Shown here: in pieces, positions 62,658-64,000 of the stretch
Position numbering within the stretch: the stretch's first letter is position 1
How the letters are laid out: each line of letters opens with the position of its first letter
Assembly: GCA_963560245.1 (NCBI GenBank)
Contig: CAUWNS010000001.1
Location: 1-64,000 of the forward strand
DNA length: 64,000 bases
Origin: Pseudoruminococcus_B sp937901805
GTDB lineage: Bacteria > Bacillota > Clostridia > Oscillospirales > Ruminococcaceae
Direction of reading: 5' to 3'
The notes under the pieces: generated by a model
Seen by the model: only the letters and a program-made list of their open reading frames with translations
Databases searched by the model: none
What the model was told of the DNA's origin: nothing
Made by a program: the position numbers and the translations under genes

Positions 62658-62742
62658 AAACATACAGCTTCACATTTAACTATATTAGTCTTTTCACCAG
62701 AGGTTTGTCAATTAATTTTTTGTGAACACGGAGGGTGTTTTT

Positions 62743-63669
62743 ATGTCGAAAAAAGCATATCTTTTCTGCGGGCAGGGCTCCCAGTACAATGGAATGGGCA
62801 AGGAACTCTACGATTCCTTTGCACCGGCACGCCATGTATACGACACTGCCTGTGAAGTGCTCGGTTATGATCTCAAGGAGCTTTCCTTTGGGGAAAGCGG
62901 GGAAAAAATCAACCAAACACAGTATTCCCAGCCGTTAATTTATACCCACTCCCTGGCTGCCGTTTACAGCCTGGAAGAGAGTTGCGGAAAGCCGGACGCC
63001 GTTGCCGGGCACTCGTTAGGGGAGTATGCTGCCCTGACCTATGCCGGCGCTTTTGATCTTCAAACCGGGCTTCAAATTATCGCAGCGCGTTCTGCCGCCA
63101 TGCAGAAAGCCGCTCAGCAGCATCCAGGAGCTATGTATGCCATCATCGGAAGCGACAACGGCACCATTGCAAAAATCTGTGAGGAAACTGCCGGTTTCGT
63201 CACCCCGGTCAATTTTAACACCCCTGCGCAGACAGTCATTGCCGGGGAACCGGAAGCTGCCCAGGCTGCGGCGGATTCCCTTTCCGCAATGGGAGCAAAG
63301 GCAGTAAAACTCGCTGTCAACGCGGCATTCCATTCCAAACTGATGGCAGACGCCGCAGAGGAATTCTATGAGAAAATCAAGGATTTCCAATTCCACGAGC
63401 CAAATCTCGCCGTATTTTCCAATGTCACCGGCGCAGCGCTCCCCAAAGACACTGATTTGCCCCGCTATCTGAAAAAGCACCTGGTTTCTCCCGTCCAGTT
63501 TGTCACAGAAATGCAGAATATGGCAAACGCCGGAATCGACACTTTTGTTGAATTCGGTCCCGGGAAAACGCTGACCTCCTTCGTCCGCAAATTTTCCAGA
63601 ACCTATACCGTCTGCAATGTGGATACATTGAAAAGCTATGAAAAAACCATCGCAACGTTAAAAAAGTAA
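62743..63669 (+). CDS. fabD: Malonyl-CoA-ACP transacylase (FabD)
   Basis: ATG 62743 after GGAGGGTG gives 308 residues. YLFCGQGSQYNGMGKELY at the start, the nucleophile elbow AGHSLGEYAAL near 90 and the catalytic His in AAFHSKLM near 200 identify it. It loads malonyl groups on ACP. It faces away from the rest of the fab cluster, whereas the usual Firmicute order keeps it between fabK and fabG. Confidence 0.95.
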   Translation: MSKKAYLFCGQGSQYNGMGKELYDSFAPARHVYDTACEVLGYDLKELSFGESGEKINQTQYSQPLIYTHSLAAVYSLEESCGKPDAVAGHSLGEYAALTYAGAFDLQTGLQIIAARSAAMQKAAQQHPGAMYAIIGSDNGTIAKICEETAGFVTPVNFNTPAQTVIAGEPEAAQAAADSLSAMGAKAVKLAVNAAFHSKLMADAAEEFYEKIKDFQFHEPNLAVFSNVTGAALPKDTDLPRYLKKHLVSPVQFVTEMQNMANAGIDTFVEFGPGKTLTSFVRKFSRTYTVCNVDTLKSYEKTIATLKK

Positions 63670-63690
63670 AAACCGGATATTCTGTTCCAG

Positions 63691-63720
63691 CCTCTGTCAT
63701 CTTATGACAGAGGCTTTTTT
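63691..63720 (+). terminator. Terminator of fabD
   Basis: A perfect 10-bp stem (63691-63700 with 63704-63713) with a CTT loop is followed by CTTTTTT. Confidence 0.88.
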
Positions 63721-63728
63721 ATCGATAA

Positions 63729-63758
63729 GAAAAAGCCCGGTGCATTCCTGCACCGGGC
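63729..63758 (-). terminator. Terminator of the abrB-like gene
   Basis: A perfect 10-bp stem (63735-63744 with 63749-63758) is followed on the - strand by CTTTTTCTT, 16 bases after the stop codon. Confidence 0.85.
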
Positions 63759-63774
63759 CAATTTCCTATAAGAT

Positions 63775-64000
63775 TTACAGCTGTTTGAGTTCCTTCAAAC
63801 AATGCGCACAGATATTCTTACCTTTATATTGGATAACATCTTCCGCATCATTGCAAAAAATGCAGGCTGGCTCATATTTTCTTAGAATAATGTTTTCGTT
63901 GTCGACATAGATCTCTAACGAATCTTTTTCATTGATATTGAGCGTACGACGCAGTTCTGCCGGAACCACAATTCTACCCAGGTTGTCGACCGGTCTTACA
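63775..64000 (-). CDS. AbrB/SpoVT-family transition-state regulator, 5' end outside the window
   Basis: The frame runs to the window edge, so the start is missing. It reads RPVDNLGRIVVPAELRRTL then DSLEIYVDNENIILRKYEP, a clear AbrB swapped-hairpin DNA-binding domain. The C-terminal part CIFCNDAEDVIQYKGKNICA with CxxC...CxxC looks like a small zinc ribbon in place of the AbrB oligomerisation domain. Regulators of this group control stationary-phase and sporulation genes. Only 75 codons are visible. Confidence 0.88.
   Translation of the reverse strand, partial: VRPVDNLGRIVVPAELRRTLNINEKDSLEIYVDNENIILRKYEPACIFCNDAEDVIQYKGKNICAHCLKELKQL

Overview
The window looks like chromosomal core DNA of an anaerobic, probably spore-forming, moderate-G+C member of the Bacillota, class Clostridia (an Oscillospirales-like lineage is my best guess). 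The evidence is a FabK-type fatty-acid cluster, a CIRCE-controlled groES-groEL pair, a T-box in front of alaS, a PdaA-type delta-lactam deacetylase, an AbrB-type regulator, and strong AGGAGG ribosome sites with frequent TTG and GTG starts. I see no rRNA, tRNA, CRISPR array, insertion sequence or prophage. The only accessory-looking pieces are a small two-regulator island (10.6-11.5 kb), a frameshifted remnant (21.0 kb) and an unusual LOTUS/DUF3825 gene (30.3-32.4 kb).

Layout. 0.34-7.3 kb: an aromatic amino-acid operon (aroF-tyrA-aroB-aroA-aroC-pheA, + strand). It is preceded by a promoter, a 43-residue leader peptide packed with Tyr and Phe codons, and a terminator hairpin, the arrangement of a ribosome-mediated attenuator. 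7.4-10.4 kb: lepA and hemW. 10.6-11.5 kb: an XRE regulator divergent from two tiny hydrophobic ORFs, with operator-like repeats between them, then a second XRE regulator. 11.7-19.1 kb (- strand): HIT protein, comEC (degenerate metallo-beta-lactamase domain), holA and an RNase M5-like protein, then alaS with its T-box. 19.2-21.9 kb: a class B penicillin-binding protein, a frameshifted small gene and a lipoprotein. 22.1-30.1 kb (- strand): purine genes purE-purC-purF-like-purM-purN-purO-AICARFT-purD, headed by a candidate structured RNA. 30.3-32.4 kb: the LOTUS/DUF3825 protein. 32.6-34.7 kb: groES-groEL. 34.8-45.1 kb (- strand): three membrane proteins of unknown role, rlmH, a yycJ-type hydrolase, murA, a G5/LysM/M23 cell-wall peptidase, a Nudix hydrolase and mtnN. 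45.2-49.5 kb: a small membrane protein, proS, pdaA-like and eno. 49.7-54.0 kb: a branched-chain amino-acid-type ABC transporter. 54.1-63.7 kb: the fatty-acid synthesis cluster (fabH-fabK-fabG-fabF-accB-fabZ-accC-accD-accA-acpP on the - strand, fabD divergent on the + strand), ending with a truncated abrB-like gene.

How the parts work together. The aro operon codes for DAHP synthase, four shared shikimate-pathway enzymes or partners, and both branch enzymes to Tyr and Phe; dehydroquinase, shikimate dehydrogenase and shikimate kinase must lie elsewhere. The purine cluster covers GAR synthesis and transformylation, AIR synthesis and carboxylation, SAICAR synthesis and the two final steps. Those last two steps are split between a stand-alone AICAR transformylase and an archaeal-type PurO cyclohydrolase instead of a bifunctional PurH. 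The only PurF homologue here has lost every recognisable glutaminase residue. The fab cluster supplies a complete acetyl-CoA carboxylase and elongation cycle apart from the ACP synthase.

The observations I rate highest are the Tyr/Phe leader-peptide attenuator, the recently duplicated LOTUS domain in the DUF3825 protein, the glutaminase-dead PurF beside PurO, the candidate RNA upstream of purE, and the XRE/small-membrane-peptide module.
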